Assembly (NCBI GenBank): GCA_029433345.1
Contig: JAQTHY010000002.1
Coordinates: 62,001 to 126,000, forward strand
Length of the DNA stretch: 64,000 nt
Reading direction: 5' to 3'
From: Orbaceae bacterium ESL0727
GTDB taxonomy: Bacteria; Pseudomonadota; Gammaproteobacteria; Enterobacterales; Orbaceae
The first letter of the stretch is position 1; each line of letters begins with the position of its first letter. The notes under the pieces are model-generated. The model worked only from the letters and a program-made list of their open reading frames with translations, was not told the origin of the DNA and did no database searches. This document shows positions 19,062 to 30,000 of this stretch, in pieces. The translations under genes were made by a program, and so were the position numbers.

Positions 19062-19427
19062 TTAATAACTATTATCCATATGTGTATCATCTAAATTATG
19101 TTCTGATGAACCTGGTAAAGCTCGGGATCGTTCAATAGGAATATATGCACCACTTGGTGTTTCGATTTGGCATTCATTTAAGTAAAACGAATATTTGGTA
19201 TTAGCATGCATACTCACGCCCCGGAAATAACAGTGAGCTGAATTATATAAATGATGCCAACATAAAATGGCAATTAATAACCAAACCGCAAGCACGGTAC
19301 AGGCTACCCATTTTAGATATTTCCAGAGAAAGGCCCAAAAACCCTGTTTACGAAAACGGCAGTAGGCAAATATCAGCCCGAGTACTGCTGCTAATCCTAA
19401 GCATTCATATATCCAAAATAGCCACAT
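19062..19427 (-). CDS. Small two-helix membrane protein, unknown function
   Basis: 121 residues, not recognised. Two hydrophobic segments (about residues 2-22, LFWIYECLGLAAVLGLIFAY, and about 38-58, WVACTVLAVWLLIAILCW) are separated by a basic Trp/Phe-rich loop (RFRKQGFWAFLWKYLK). A hydrophilic C-terminal part with two Cys (SAHCYFRG, LNECQIETP) follows and is probably periplasmic. A strong AAGGAG ribosome binding site 9 nt before the ATG argues that it is a real gene. It lies alone between potF and lexA, transcribed toward the tandem repeat. Function cannot be inferred. Confidence 0.7.
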   Translation of the reverse strand: MWLFWIYECLGLAAVLGLIFAYCRFRKQGFWAFLWKYLKWVACTVLAVWLLIAILCWHHLYNSAHCYFRGVSMHANTKYSFYLNECQIETPSGAYIPIERSRALPGSSEHNLDDTHMDNSY

Positions 19428-19569
19428 AATTGATCGCTCCTTTTTATCAATGAGCTTGAGGATGGCGATTAGATAATCCGCTAACCACTCTCATTCTTGA
19501 CAATGATGGTGCTCATTATAAACTATAATTTGGATAAGTTATATTCTATTATCAACCTTAATTTGTCGC

Positions 19570-20208
19570 TTATTGCGTACCATTACGGATGATGCCGACT
19601 GCAATGCCTTCAATCGCAAAATCATGTTCATTTAAATCGACTTCGATAGGGGGAAAATCCTCATTCTCGGCAAGTAAAGTAACGTGCTTGCCATGACGGG
19701 ATAATCGTTTTACGGTGACTTCGTCATCAATACGGGCGATGACAACTTGGCCGTTTCTCACTTCTTCTGTTTTATGTACGGCTAATAAATCGCCATCTAA
19801 TATACCAATGTTTTTCATTGACATACCGCGTACGCGCAGCAAAAAGTCAGCACAAGGTTTGAATAAATGTGGATCGATATGGTAATGACGTTCAATATGT
19901 TCTTGTGCCAAAATCGGTGAGCCGGCAGCAACACGACCAATTAATGGCAAACCTTCGTCATTTGCGGATGCTTTTTGTTCTTTTTTATTGTTTTCTTCAA
20001 GGAGTAGACGAATACCGCGTGACGAACCGGCAATCATCTCAATCGCTCCTTTTCTGGCTAAGGCTTTTAAATGTTCTTCGGCAGCATTGGCAGAACGAAA
20101 ACCGAGCTGTTTAGCAATTTCAGCGCGAGTAGGTGGCATTCCGGTATCGATAATGTTTCTTCTAATTAAATCATAAATTTGCTGCTGACGATCCGTTAAC
20201 GGTCTCAT
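19570..20208 (-). CDS. lexA: LexA, SOS response repressor
   Basis: Represses DNA-damage genes and self-cleaves when RecA is activated. 212 residues against 202 in E. coli. N-terminal winged helix ([26 protein letters not shown]), Ala-Gly cleavage site in RVAAGSPI, catalytic Ser in RGMSMKNIG and Lys in DEVTVKRL. A linker of about 10 extra residues ([14 protein letters not shown]) joins the two domains. An SOS-box-like sequence lies about 29 bp upstream, consistent with autoregulation. A standalone gene here; dinF does not follow. Confidence 0.96.
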   Translation of the reverse strand: MRPLTDRQQQIYDLIRRNIIDTGMPPTRAEIAKQLGFRSANAAEEHLKALARKGAIEMIAGSSRGIRLLLEENNKKEQKASANDEGLPLIGRVAAGSPILAQEHIERHYHIDPHLFKPCADFLLRVRGMSMKNIGILDGDLLAVHKTEEVRNGQVVIARIDDEVTVKRLSRHGKHVTLLAENEDFPPIEVDLNEHDFAIEGIAVGIIRNGTQ

Positions 20209-20236
20209 ATAGTCATCCTGTTTTTAATATTTATAC

Positions 20237-20252
20237 ATGTAATTATATACAG
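20237..20252 (-). promoter_or_regulatory. LexA box upstream of lexA
   Basis: Minus strand CTGT-ATATAATT-ACAT matches CTGT-N8-ACAG at 7 of 8 conserved positions, with the AT-rich core typical of SOS boxes. It is 29-44 bp upstream of the lexA ATG. Confidence 0.65.
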
Positions 20253-20402
20253 TTAATATAATAAAACCAGTTGTTTTTAGCATTATGGCTATGACTTGTG
20301 ACTATTTATTCAACGTACTGATTAAAAGTAGTGATCAGTCGTGATTAAAAGTACGTTAAGCCATTAATCATGATATGCTGACTCGCTTGCAAAATGGTGT
20401 GC

Positions 20403-21068
20403 TTAACTCTTGTCAGGGGACGGCAAACTTGATGAGCGATTTACCAATTCTCGACGGTAAAGATAATAGGCACCACGCGATACCATACGTAATTGAAAAA
20501 TTAATTCGGCAATCAAATCTTTTCGTTGTTTAGCATCGAGATCAATGGCGGCCGCACCAGCATTAAAAGCTATCGTCACCATCGCTTCGGCTTGTGCTTT
20601 ATTGTAATGATGTGGCATATTGTTGGCATTATCTAAATAATCGACCAGTTCGACAATAAAATGCTGGATTTCCCTTTCGATGGCAGAACGGAAAGCAGAA
20701 GATGTGCCTGCTTTTTCACGTAATAAGAGCAAAAAGACTTTAGGGTTTTTATCGATAAATTCAATAAAGGTGGTGACCGATGTCTGTAGAACACTGCCTC
20801 CTTTTTCGATACGTTTACGTGCTTTACGCATCAATTGACGCAATGTTAAGCCACTCTCATCAACCATGGCCAACCCCAATTCGTCCATATCGCGGAAATG
20901 GCGATAAAATGAAGTGGCGGCAATGCCGGCTTCGCGTGTTACTTCACGTAAACTTAAGCTTGCAAAACCTTGTTCAGCGTTTAATTGGTTGAATGCTGTA
21001 TCGATTAATGTTCGTCGCGTTTTTTCTTTTTGTTGGGCTCGAACCCCGCTTAATTTTATATTTTTCAT
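20403..21068 (-). CDS. fabR: FabR, TetR-family repressor of unsaturated fatty acid synthesis
   Basis: Represses fabA and fabB in response to the unsaturated/saturated acyl pool (family knowledge). The start region contains [19 protein letters not shown]; the helix-turn-helix is [30 protein letters not shown], nearly identical to E. coli FabR, and FVIEL-type ligand-domain helices with [16 protein letters not shown] follow. 221 residues, with a 6-residue N-terminal extension (MKNIKLS) if ATG 21068 is used. Its neighbour upstream is oxyR, as in E. coli, although the sthA gene that lies between them there is absent. Confidence 0.94.
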   Translation of the reverse strand: MKNIKLSGVRAQQKEKTRRTLIDTAFNQLNAEQGFASLSLREVTREAGIAATSFYRHFRDMDELGLAMVDESGLTLRQLMRKARKRIEKGGSVLQTSVTTFIEFIDKNPKVFLLLLREKAGTSSAFRSAIEREIQHFIVELVDYLDNANNMPHHYNKAQAEAMVTIAFNAGAAAIDLDAKQRKDLIAELIFQLRMVSRGAYYLYRRELVNRSSSLPSPDKS

Positions 21069-21166
21069 TTACAAACAAATCTTAATTGAAAAGGCAGTCG
21101 TTACTTGGTTATTTACTTAATTACTTATTTAGTTAGTTAGCTATTTTCTTGATTAACGATTGATTT

Positions 21167-22093
21167 TTAGCTGGCTGATTTTATTAATTTATCTTTTTCT
21201 TTAAAGACAGCTGGCATATGTTCACGGATCATTTTCGCAATGGTTTCATAACGTGAGCGGAGGGGGGAACCTGGCCTGTAAATGAGTGCGATACTCCGTA
21301 CCGGAACAGGATTGGTACACGGGATATAGCAGATGCGATCACGAACACGTTCATTGGGTGCAGCAAGTTCAGGAAAGAGGGTAATGCCTCGACCGGCAGA
21401 AATCATACTGCGTAATGTCTCAAGGCTGGTGGCTTTGAACTGTTTATCTTCATCAATACCGGCTTGGAAACAGTACCCCATAGCGTGTTCACGTAAACAG
21501 TGGCCATCTTCAAGCATGAGGAATTTATGACCTTTTAAGCTCGCCAGTTCGATACTTTTTTGGTTAGCCAATTCGTTATCAACGGGGACAGCTAAAAACA
21601 TGGGCTCATCAAATAAAGGTAATTCCATAAAAGGGGCAGTTTCTTTAACTTGTGCAATAATGGCACAATCCAATTTACCATTTTCGAGTTGAGAAACAAT
21701 ACTGGTTGTTTGTGCTTCATGCAGATAGAGATCTAATTGCGGATACGTTTCGTGCAGTAGGGTAATCACATGCGGTAATAAATAAGGGGCAATAGTAGGT
21801 ATTAGGCCAATATGCATTGGGCCAGACATATCTTCGCCTTGGCGGCTCGCCATCTCTTTTAGGATTTGAATATTACGCAGGATCTCTTTGGTTTGTTCAA
21901 CTAACATCATGCCAGTTTGGGTAAATAGTACTTTACGACTGGTGCGTTCTAATAACATAACGCCGAGTTCATCTTCCAATTTTCTGATTTGACCACTTAA
22001 TGTCGGTTGGCTCACGTTGCATGCATCAGCTGCTTTGCGAAAGTGACGATATTCAGCCAATGCAACAAAATATTCCAGATCACGAATATTCAT
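21167..22093 (-). CDS. oxyR: OxyR, peroxide-sensing LysR-type regulator
   Basis: Activates peroxide-defence genes when a disulfide forms between two cysteines. 308 residues. N-terminal LysR helix-turn-helix (MNIRDLEYFVALAEYRHFRKAADACNVSQPTLSGQIRKLE). The redox pair is in LEDGHCLREHAMGYCFQAG, matching C199 and C208 of E. coli OxyR. The effector domain is conserved (PHVITLLHETYPQLDLYLHEAQT). Transcribed toward fabR with a 98-bp gap. No peroxidase gene or recognisable OxyS RNA is adjacent; the upstream gap was inspected only by eye. Confidence 0.95.
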   Translation of the reverse strand: MNIRDLEYFVALAEYRHFRKAADACNVSQPTLSGQIRKLEDELGVMLLERTSRKVLFTQTGMMLVEQTKEILRNIQILKEMASRQGEDMSGPMHIGLIPTIAPYLLPHVITLLHETYPQLDLYLHEAQTTSIVSQLENGKLDCAIIAQVKETAPFMELPLFDEPMFLAVPVDNELANQKSIELASLKGHKFLMLEDGHCLREHAMGYCFQAGIDEDKQFKATSLETLRSMISAGRGITLFPELAAPNERVRDRICYIPCTNPVPVRSIALIYRPGSPLRSRYETIAKMIREHMPAVFKEKDKLIKSAS

Positions 22094-22767
22094 AATGTCC
22101 CCAATAAGTTATAAATTAATAATATCTATACATTACCCTTGAAGCTGAACGAAAATGCTTACATGTAATGGTCAACGGTCAAGCAATAATCGCCATCTAA
22201 AATAGGCAAGAATATCTATCAATGGAAGATTCAATGTGTGTTATTTTTTTCTTTCATTATGATATTTTGCTCGGTATTAGTATGAAAATTATCAAGAAAA
22301 AATTACCATACCACCGCTAATTCTCTATTTAGCATCAATATAATGAGATTATAATATAACGTTTTTTCAAAGTAGTATCTATTAATTCTATTATAGAAGA
22401 GATAATAAAAACAGATTTTTGGTAATTATAGATAAAATAGTAACTATTTTTAGATTCATGCTAGCGTGGCTTTGATGTTGACTGATGATGATTTTACGCG
22501 TTATCCTCAATCCGTGTGGAATCGCTCTCTTGATTATTCTGGGGCGATGAAATAGCGTAAGATAGCGAATGATTTAGGTGCGATCTGTTGCAAAATAGCC
22601 TGCCAGTAACAAACATGGAAAATGATCATGGGTTGCGTTATAATTTTCCCTTATTTATCGTGTTAGTTTATATGCTGGTTGCCTTTTTGCAGGGTAATGC
22701 GTGATTAAATATAGGCATTATTGTATAAGAATCAGTGTATAAGATTTTGATTATATAGAGGTGTATT
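22094..22767. other. Intergenic region between oxyR and pcnB
   Basis: 674 bp, AT-rich, bounded by divergently transcribed oxyR and pcnB. A TATAAT at 22639-22644 could serve pcnB, but no good -35 box is at the right distance. No ORF, repeat or known RNA is recognised. An oxyS-like RNA divergent from oxyR cannot be excluded by reading alone. Confidence 0.4.
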
Positions 22768-24189
22768 ATTTTTAAACAAGTTGCACGCTGGTACCATAAA
22801 ATACTTCCACGGAAAATATTTTTCCCAAGTGTACTTTCTAAGAGCGTATCTTCTCATAAAAATGTCAGTCAGCATGACGAGCCGAAAAAATCGGCTTATA
22901 TCACAATTCCCCGTGATCAGCATACAGTATCGCGGGCAAATATTAGTGAAAATGCGTTAAAAGTGCTTTATCGCTTAAATAAGCAAGGGTATGAAGCTTA
23001 TTTAGTTGGGGGATGTATTCGTGATCTTTTATTGGGCAATGTCCCTAAAGATTTTGATATTACCACAAATGCAACGCCAGAGCAGATTCAGAAAGTATTT
23101 CGCAATTGCCGTTTAGTAGGGCGCCGTTTTCGGTTAGCTCATATTTTGTTTGGTAAAGAGATTATCGAAGTGGCCACTTTTCGGGGTGAACATGAATCTG
23201 ACAATGTCAAAGTGAATGATAATCTGGCGCGTCGTTCACAATCTGGCATGCTGTTACGCGACAATGTTTATGGTACAGTAGAACAAGATGCGCTACGCCG
23301 TGATTTTACGATGAATGCCCTTTATTATAGTGCTAAAGATTTTACCATTCGTGACTATTGTCACGGTTTGCAAGATTTACAACAAAAAATTGTTCGTTTG
23401 ATTGGTGAGCCTGAAACGCGGTATCGCGAAGATCCGGTGCGAATGTTAAGAGCGATCCGGTTTGCAGCTAAATTGGACATGTCTATCGATCCGAAAACCG
23501 CAGAGCCGATCAAAAGTCTTGCGCCATTACTGAAAAATATTCCTGCCGCTAGATTATTTGATGAATCACTCAAATTGTTGCAAACCGGCCATGGCTATAC
23601 TACTTATCAATTATTACGCGAATATCACCTTTTTGAGCAACTCTTCCCGAATTTAGCTAAGTTTTTGGCGAAAAATAATTTCCATGCGGGAGCACACAAA
23701 GACTATATAGAACGCATTGTTGAGCAAGTGCTAAAAAATACAGACTATCGGATAGCCAATGCTCAGCGCGTCAATCCTGCCTTTATGTTTGCCGCCTTTT
23801 TTTGGTATCCGATAATGGAACAAGCGCAGATGATTACGCTGGAAAGTGGACTACAATTCAACGATTCGTTTTCTCTGGCAATTAATGATATTTTAGCGGA
23901 ACAATGCAAAATCACAGCGATTCCTCGCCGTTTAACAACGATTATGGGGGATATTTGGCGATTGCAAATTCGGATGCATAAACGTACTGGGAAACGTGCT
24001 TTTGCGATTTTAGAACATCCCAAATTTAGGGCCGCTTATGATTTACTCGAAATGCGTGCCGCCATTGAAAAAGGCGAGTTACTGATACTGGCTAAATGGT
24101 GGGATGAATTCCAATATACTTCGCCTGATAAGCGTGTTGCGATGGTTAAACAACTGGCTAAAGGTAGTAAACATAAAGCGAAACGTTAA
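22768..24189 (+). CDS. pcnB: Poly(A) polymerase I, probable AUU start
   Basis: Adds 3' poly(A) tails that speed RNA decay. Nucleotidyltransferase core: [12 protein letters not shown] and the metal-binding [14 protein letters not shown], then [16 protein letters not shown] and [17 protein letters not shown]. The conserved protein extends upstream of the first standard start (GTG 22963, internal to [13 protein letters not shown]): the frame is open to a TAG at 22756, and [14 protein letters not shown] matches E. coli. Between them there is no ATG, GTG or TTG. AGAGG (22757-22761) lies 6 nt before ATT 22768, giving (M)[12 protein letters not shown], like the E. coli N-terminus, whose pcnB also starts at AUU. 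The product would be 473 residues. folK does not follow. Confidence 0.9.
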   Translation: MFKQVARWYHKILPRKIFFPSVLSKSVSSHKNVSQHDEPKKSAYITIPRDQHTVSRANISENALKVLYRLNKQGYEAYLVGGCIRDLLLGNVPKDFDITTNATPEQIQKVFRNCRLVGRRFRLAHILFGKEIIEVATFRGEHESDNVKVNDNLARRSQSGMLLRDNVYGTVEQDALRRDFTMNALYYSAKDFTIRDYCHGLQDLQQKIVRLIGEPETRYREDPVRMLRAIRFAAKLDMSIDPKTAEPIKSLAPLLKNIPAARLFDESLKLLQTGHGYTTYQLLREYHLFEQLFPNLAKFLAKNNFHAGAHKDYIERIVEQVLKNTDYRIANAQRVNPAFMFAAFFWYPIMEQAQMITLESGLQFNDSFSLAINDILAEQCKITAIPRRLTTIMGDIWRLQIRMHKRTGKRAFAILEHPKFRAAYDLLEMRAAIEKGELLILAKWWDEFQYTSPDKRVAMVKQLAKGSKHKAKR

Positions 24190-24264
24190 TTTTTCGTTCG
24201 CACTTTTATAAATAATCGCTATAATGCTCCGATTAGAATAATCATAAATATTTGTTGATCATTG

Positions 24265-26706
24265 ATGAAAAAATTTGCCCCTTCACTCATTGCTATAGCG
24301 GTTACGCTTACTTTGTATAGTCATGTTGGCTATGCCAGTGACACGAGTAATGCTAGCAACAATAATTATGTTAATCAAAAATTGCCTAATTATTATACTA
24401 ATCAACAATGCCTTGTTGATGTCCCAACATTTGATAGGCCTTTAGTTAAAGGTGATATCAATACGTTACCTGTCAATGCCGAATCCAATCAATTCCAAGC
24501 GATGTATCCTAATCTTGCTATCTATCAAGGGGATGTTGTTATATCGCAAGGGAATCGTTCTATTCAAGCCAATAGAGTCGTGATTGATACAAAAGATAAT
24601 CGTGATCGTGAAGTGACGTTAGACGGTGATTTCGTCTATCAAGATAATCTTATCAAGATGAAGGGCAATAATGCGTCAATGAATCTGAATAATAACGATC
24701 TTCACGTCAATAAAAGTGAATATCAGTTAGTTGATCGGCTGGGCCGCGGTACAGCGGATGATATGCAAGTTGAGAAAAATCGTTATATTATCTTAAAAAA
24801 TGGTAATTTTACCTCTTGCCCAGTGAGTAATAATAGCTGGAATATTGAAGGCTCAACGATCATTCATGATAATCAAGAGCAGTTGCTTGAAGTGTGGAAT
24901 GCCGTCTTTCGAATTGGCAAAGTACCGGTTCTTTACTCTCCTTATTTACAACTCCCAACAGGTAATAAGCGCCGTTCAGGTTTATTAATCCCAGAGCTGA
25001 GTTATGATAATAATAATGGTATTGATTTTGCGCAGCCTGTTTATTGGAATATTGCGCCTAACTATGATGCAACATTCACGCCACGGGTATTACAGCGTCG
25101 TGGTGTGCAGATGCAGACAGAATTTCGTTACTTAAATGAGATAGGTCTTGGCACGACGGCATTTGATTGGTTGCAGCACGATTCTTTGTATAGCAAAGAT
25201 AATGATAAAAATGCTGATGATGAGAGCTATAGCTCCAATAAATCACGTTGGTTATTTCATTGGAAGAATGACGAGTTGATTAACTACAATTGGCGTTTTT
25301 ACGTCGATTCAACACGGGTGAGTGATAATCGTTATTTGACCGATTTAGATTCTAAATACGCATCCGAAACAGATGGCTATTTAACACAGTATTATAAAGT
25401 TGGGTATACTGACGAAAGTTGGGATATCGGATTAAATTATCGACATTTTCAATCCTTTAGACAAGAAATTAGGGATGATCTTTTCCGCACTGAACCTCAG
25501 TTAGATCTCAATTACTACAATTATGATTTTGGTCCGTTTAAATTTAAAACATTTGCGCAGGTTTCGCGGTTCGTTACCGCCAATCATAATAATCCTAAAA
25601 CGTGGCGTACCCATGTTGAGCCGACACTTGACTATACGTTAACCAATTCGTGGGCTTCATTAACTAATGAAGTGGGTATGATGGCGACACGCTACAATCA
25701 AGAATTACCTAGTAACTATCGAAATCTTAACAATAATAATTCGATACTTGATCGCAATGTTAGCCGTTTTGTTCCAAAATTTAGCAGTGATGGGAAAATT
25801 ATTTTCGAACGTGATACGGTTTTTTTACAAGGTTATACCCAAACCTTAGAGCCGCGAGTCAGGTATTTGTATATTCCTTATCGTAATCAATCCCATATTG
25901 GTAATTATGATTCGACCTTATTACAGTCTGACTATATTGGATTATTTAGAGATCAACCTTATAGCGGACTTGATCGCATTGCATCTGCAAATAAAGTCTC
26001 AACGGGTGTTACTACGCGATTTTATGATAGTAGTAAAATCGAACGTTTTAATTTTTCACTTGGTCAGATTAACTATTTTACCCAGTCAAAGACAGGTGAT
26101 CGTAATTCAACCTTAGATAAAAATAGAGATACAGGTAGTATCACGTGGGCGGCAGATAATTTTTGGCAGATAGCCGACGATTTTATTTTCCGTAGCGGTG
26201 TGCAATATGATACCCGTCTTAATACGGTGTCATTAGCGAGTACTACGTTTGAATATCGTCCAATCAGTGAAAAGTTAGTCCAGTTATCTTATCGTTATGC
26301 TAATCATAATTACATTGATTCGATTGGTGCATCGTATAACACGCCTTATAAACAAGATATTTCTCAAGCGGGTATCATGACTTCTTGGCCGCTAACGGCG
26401 ACAGTGAGTGCGGTTGGTTCTTACTATTATGATACTAAACTTAGACAAATGGCCGATGGTTTTGCCGGTTTACGTTATAGTAATTGTTGCTGGGCGATGT
26501 CGGTACAATATGGTAGAAAGCTTACCGATTGGGATCTGTTAAGTCGTGAAAGTAAGTATGAGAATAAGTTATCTGTTAATTTCGAATTACAAGGTTTAGG
26601 TCGTTATAATAATGCCATGGCGAAAATGTTGAATTTTGGTAAATTGCCTTATATAACCACCTTCGAAGAAAAAGCAACATTAGAACAAAATAATGGAACT
26701 AATTAA
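24265..26706 (+). CDS. lptD: LptD, outer-membrane LPS assembly protein
   Basis: Outer-membrane beta-barrel that, with LptE, inserts lipopolysaccharide into the outer leaflet. 813 residues (E. coli 784). A signal peptide ends near VGYASD. The OstA-type jellyroll (IYQGDVVISQGNRSIQANRVVIDTKDN) precedes the barrel. The disulfide cysteines are conserved: one near the mature N-terminus (NQQCLVD), one in FTSCPVS and the adjacent pair in YSNCCWAMS. ATG 24265 is preferred over TTG 24262; the ribosome binding site is weak. It heads an lptD-surA-rsmA-apaH run that matches E. coli apart from missing pdxA and apaG. Confidence 0.95.
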   Translation: MKKFAPSLIAIAVTLTLYSHVGYASDTSNASNNNYVNQKLPNYYTNQQCLVDVPTFDRPLVKGDINTLPVNAESNQFQAMYPNLAIYQGDVVISQGNRSIQANRVVIDTKDNRDREVTLDGDFVYQDNLIKMKGNNASMNLNNNDLHVNKSEYQLVDRLGRGTADDMQVEKNRYIILKNGNFTSCPVSNNSWNIEGSTIIHDNQEQLLEVWNAVFRIGKVPVLYSPYLQLPTGNKRRSGLLIPELSYDNNNGIDFAQPVYWNIAPNYDATFTPRVLQRRGVQMQTEFRYLNEIGLGTTAFDWLQHDSLYSKDNDKNADDESYSSNKSRWLFHWKNDELINYNWRFYVDSTRVSDNRYLTDLDSKYASETDGYLTQYYKVGYTDESWDIGLNYRHFQSFRQEIRDDLFRTEPQLDLNYYNYDFGPFKFKTFAQVSRFVTANHNNPKTWRTHVEPTLDYTLTNSWASLTNEVGMMATRYNQELPSNYRNLNNNNSILDRNVSRFVPKFSSDGKIIFERDTVFLQGYTQTLEPRVRYLYIPYRNQSHIGNYDSTLLQSDYIGLFRDQPYSGLDRIASANKVSTGVTTRFYDSSKIERFNFSLGQINYFTQSKTGDRNSTLDKNRDTGSITWAADNFWQIADDFIFRSGVQYDTRLNTVSLASTTFEYRPISEKLVQLSYRYANHNYIDSIGASYNTPYKQDISQAGIMTSWPLTATVSAVGSYYYDTKLRQMADGFAGLRYSNCCWAMSVQYGRKLTDWDLLSRESKYENKLSVNFELQGLGRYNNAMAKMLNFGKLPYITTFEEKATLEQNNGTN

Positions 26707-26923
26707 TTTTTTATTGGTCGAATAACAATATATATCTGTAATCTTTCAATATTGTGGTTTTATTTGCCAGCTGTGATTAATGGAAGAGCGTTGTTAATTG
26801 AATATAGAAAGAGAAAGAATTTACCCTATCCCATTTATTTTGGCTCACCCAAGGTCAATGAGTATAAAATAAATATGTTTTATGGTTGAACATAATGGTC
26901 ACCACAAAAAAAGTTGAGTGAAT

Positions 26924-28249
26924 ATGAAATTATCAAAACTACTGATTACATTAAATTTAAGTCTTAGCCTTGGTTTAGTTACCCCCTTCGTGCTATCAGC
27001 TGCGCCTCGCGTTGTTGAACAGGTGGCAGCGATTGTGAATAATAATGTCATTTTAGAAAATGATGTTAATGATATGCTTAATAGCGTAAAAGCAAGTTCC
27101 GATCCTAAAAACTTACCTGATGATAAAACCCTTAGACGCCAAATCCTTGATCGTTTAGTCATTGAAAATTTATTGCTACAAAAAGCAGCTAAAGCAAAAA
27201 TTACGGTGACTGATGATGATGTAACACAAGCAATAGGGCAGATCGCTACCGAAAATGGAATGACGATTGATGAATTACGGGCGAAATTATCTACAATGGG
27301 GATGAGCTATAATAGCTACCGTGATCGCATCCAAAATGATATGTTGATTGAACAAACTAAAATGAATGAAGTTAGGCATCGTATTAATATCTCGGATAAA
27401 GAAGTGGATAATTTAGCCAAGACGATAGCGCAGCAGCCAACAAAGAATATCGATGTGAATGTGAGCCATATCTTAATTGCGATTCCTGAAAATGCTTCAC
27501 CAAAACAGATCGAAGATGCCACCAATAAGGCGCGCGATATTGTTGATCGCGCCCAGAAAGGTGAAAATTTTGCAAAATTGGCGACATCTTATTCCAATGA
27601 TGATTTTGCCTTAAAAGGCGGTAATATGGGTTGGCGCCGTATCAATGAATTACCGACTATTTTTGAAGATAAATTAATTCGTGCACCAAAAGGTGCGATC
27701 ATTGGTCCTATCCGTTCAGGTGTGGGTTTCCATATTTTAAAAGTGAATGATAATCGTGCTGAAGCACCGAAAACGATTACCGCACAAGAAGTGAAAGCGC
27801 GTCATATCTTAATCAAGACCAATGTGTTGATGACCGATGACAAAGCGAAACAGAAACTTAATGAAATTCGTCAAGCTATTACCAGTGGTGCGACTACATT
27901 TGAATCGGCAGCAAGAACCTACTCTGAAGATCCTGGTTCGGCAGATAATGGTGGTGATTTAGGTTGGAGTATGCCTGATCGCTATGATCCTGCTTTTAAA
28001 AATGCCTTGTTAAAACTTAAAAAAGGTGAAATTAGTCAGCCAATTAAGTCTTCATTCGGTTGGCATTTAATCCAATTAGTTGATTCAAGACAAGTTGATC
28101 GCACAAATCTTGCTAAACGTGAACAAGCGTATCGAATTATTTTTAATCGTAAATTTACTGAAGAATCCCAAGTTTGGATACAAGAACTTAAAGGTGATGC
28201 TTACATAAAAATTATGGGCGATGACAGTAATGACAACAATAGTAAATAA
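26924..28249 (+). CDS. surA: SurA, periplasmic chaperone and peptidyl-prolyl isomerase
   Basis: Escorts outer-membrane proteins, LptD among them, through the periplasm. 441 residues (E. coli 428). Signal peptide ending near VLSAAP, N-terminal chaperone module (VVEQVAAIVNNNVILENDV), then two parvulin domains, each with the VSHILI/ARHILI strand and GG.(M/L)GW motif (about residues 185-280 and 295-395), and a C-terminal helix. ATG 26924 is used; GTG 26918 is also in frame. The 217-bp gap after lptD holds no gene. Confidence 0.95.
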   Translation: MKLSKLLITLNLSLSLGLVTPFVLSAAPRVVEQVAAIVNNNVILENDVNDMLNSVKASSDPKNLPDDKTLRRQILDRLVIENLLLQKAAKAKITVTDDDVTQAIGQIATENGMTIDELRAKLSTMGMSYNSYRDRIQNDMLIEQTKMNEVRHRINISDKEVDNLAKTIAQQPTKNIDVNVSHILIAIPENASPKQIEDATNKARDIVDRAQKGENFAKLATSYSNDDFALKGGNMGWRRINELPTIFEDKLIRAPKGAIIGPIRSGVGFHILKVNDNRAEAPKTITAQEVKARHILIKTNVLMTDDKAKQKLNEIRQAITSGATTFESAARTYSEDPGSADNGGDLGWSMPDRYDPAFKNALLKLKKGEISQPIKSSFGWHLIQLVDSRQVDRTNLAKREQAYRIIFNRKFTEESQVWIQELKGDAYIKIMGDDSNDNNSK

Positions 28250-28305
28250 AAATAGTGATAAATAACAATAATGGCAAACAACAACAATGGTAAAAGTAAC
28301 CCAAG

Positions 28306-29133
28306 ATGAATAGCCGCGTACATCAAGGTCATTTCGCCCGTAAACGGTTCGGGCAGAATTTTTTACATGATGAATTTATCATTGATAGTATTGTTGCGGC
28401 GATTCAACCTAAGCCCGATGAAGCGTTAGTCGAAATTGGTCCTGGATTAGCGGCACTTACAATTCCGGTAAGTAAAAAAGTTAAGCAGATGACGGTGATT
28501 GAGATTGATCGTGATTTAGCTAGCCGATTAATGGAAAATGCTCAGCTTAAAGATAAAATTACCGTTATTACGCAAGATGCGTTAACCGTTGATTTTCGCA
28601 CACTATCCGCTGAGTTAACTAAACCACTGCGCGTATTTGGTAATTTACCGTATAATATTTCAACGCCACTTATGTTTCATTTATTCCAGTATGCAGATGT
28701 TATTTCTGATATGTATTTTATGCTGCAAAAAGAGGTGGTTAAGCGGTTAGTGGCGGCACCAAATAGTAAAGACTATGGCCGTCTTAGCGTGATGGCGCAA
28801 TATTATTGTCAGATTATTCCTGTGCTTGAAGTTCCACCTTCATCCTTTAGACCTGCACCGAAAGTTGATTCGGCTGTGGTGAAATTGATTCCTTATAAAG
28901 AAAAACCGTATTTTGTTCGCGATGTAACGCTTTTATCGCGAATTGTGACTGAAGCATTTAATCAACGCCGTAAGACAATTCATAATAGTTTAAGTAATCT
29001 ATTTACGCTTGAACAACTAACAAAACTGAATATTGATCCTAATTTACGTGCTGAAAATCTTACTTTACAACAGTATTGCCTATTAACAGAAAACTATGTC
29101 GCGACAGATAATAGTGATTTGGAAAATGCGTGA
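28306..29133 (+). CDS. rsmA: 16S rRNA dimethyladenosine transferase
   Basis: KsgA/RsmA dimethylates two adjacent adenosines near the 3' end of 16S rRNA during 30S assembly. 275 residues. Motifs in order: [11 protein letters not shown], the SAM-binding [18 protein letters not shown], the catalytic NLPYNIS, and the C-terminal [12 protein letters not shown] and [12 protein letters not shown]. Follows surA directly; pdxA, which sits between them in E. coli, is absent. apaH follows 39 bp later. Confidence 0.96.
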   Translation: MNSRVHQGHFARKRFGQNFLHDEFIIDSIVAAIQPKPDEALVEIGPGLAALTIPVSKKVKQMTVIEIDRDLASRLMENAQLKDKITVITQDALTVDFRTLSAELTKPLRVFGNLPYNISTPLMFHLFQYADVISDMYFMLQKEVVKRLVAAPNSKDYGRLSVMAQYYCQIIPVLEVPPSSFRPAPKVDSAVVKLIPYKEKPYFVRDVTLLSRIVTEAFNQRRKTIHNSLSNLFTLEQLTKLNIDPNLRAENLTLQQYCLLTENYVATDNSDLENA

Positions 29134-29172
29134 TGCTTTTTGCAGTTGTACTCTTCTTATGGAAATACAATT

Positions 29173-30000
29173 ATGGCGAATTTGTTAATCGGTGATATTC
29201 ATGGTTGTTATGATGAATTTATGCGTTTGCTTGAAAAAGCCGGTTTTTCATCGAGTGATACGGTATGGTTGACAGGGGATCTTGTAGCGAGAGGTCCGAA
29301 ATCCCTAGAAGTACTGCGATTTGTAAAAGCAAACCAACAGCAGATTCGTTTAGTATTGGGTAATCATGATCTCCATCTATTAGCTATTTATGCCGGTGTG
29401 ACATCGGCCAATAAAAAAGATCATGTGAAGCAGATTTTCAAGGCACCTGATTGTGATGAATTAATCAATTGGTTACGTAAACAGCCTTTGCTTCAATTAG
29501 ATGAAAAATTAAAATTAGTGATGGCACATGCCGGCATTTCTCCACAGTGGGATTTAGATACTGCGGTAAAATGTGCCCATGATCTGAATGCGGTATTATC
29601 GAGTGATGCCTACCCATTATTTTTAGATAAAATGTATGGCAATTTCCCTGATTATTGGTCTGATGACTTGCAAGGTTTTGATCGCTTGCGATATATATCC
29701 AATGCGTTGACGCGTATGCGGTATTGTTATGAAGATGGTCGACTCGACTTTTATTGTAAAGATTCGCCTGACCAAGCACCGAGTAAACTCAAACCCTGGT
29801 TTATGTTACCCAGAAAAATTCCCGAAGATTATAGTATCGCTTTTGGACATTGGGCAGCTTTAAATGGCAAGGGAACCCCTGATAATATTTATGCTCTAGA
29901 TACAGGGTGTTGCTGGGGTGAAAAACTCACTTGCTTGCGTTTTGAAGATAAAAAATATTTTAAGAAAAGAAATATTGAAGCAAAACAAAATAAAAGCTAA
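29173..30000 (+). CDS. apaH: Symmetrical bis(5'-nucleosyl)-tetraphosphatase
   Basis: Hydrolyses Ap4A to two ADP; also implicated in decapping Np4-capped RNA. 275 residues (E. coli 280). Metallophosphatase motifs [14 protein letters not shown] and [10 protein letters not shown], then AHAGISPQW and [12 protein letters not shown] 29173 ([12 protein letters not shown]) matches the family; the longer frame from TTG 29140 adds an unlikely leader. apaG, which lies just before it in E. coli, is missing. Confidence 0.95.
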   Translation: MANLLIGDIHGCYDEFMRLLEKAGFSSSDTVWLTGDLVARGPKSLEVLRFVKANQQQIRLVLGNHDLHLLAIYAGVTSANKKDHVKQIFKAPDCDELINWLRKQPLLQLDEKLKLVMAHAGISPQWDLDTAVKCAHDLNAVLSSDAYPLFLDKMYGNFPDYWSDDLQGFDRLRYISNALTRMRYCYEDGRLDFYCKDSPDQAPSKLKPWFMLPRKIPEDYSIAFGHWAALNGKGTPDNIYALDTGCCWGEKLTCLRFEDKKYFKKRNIEAKQNKS

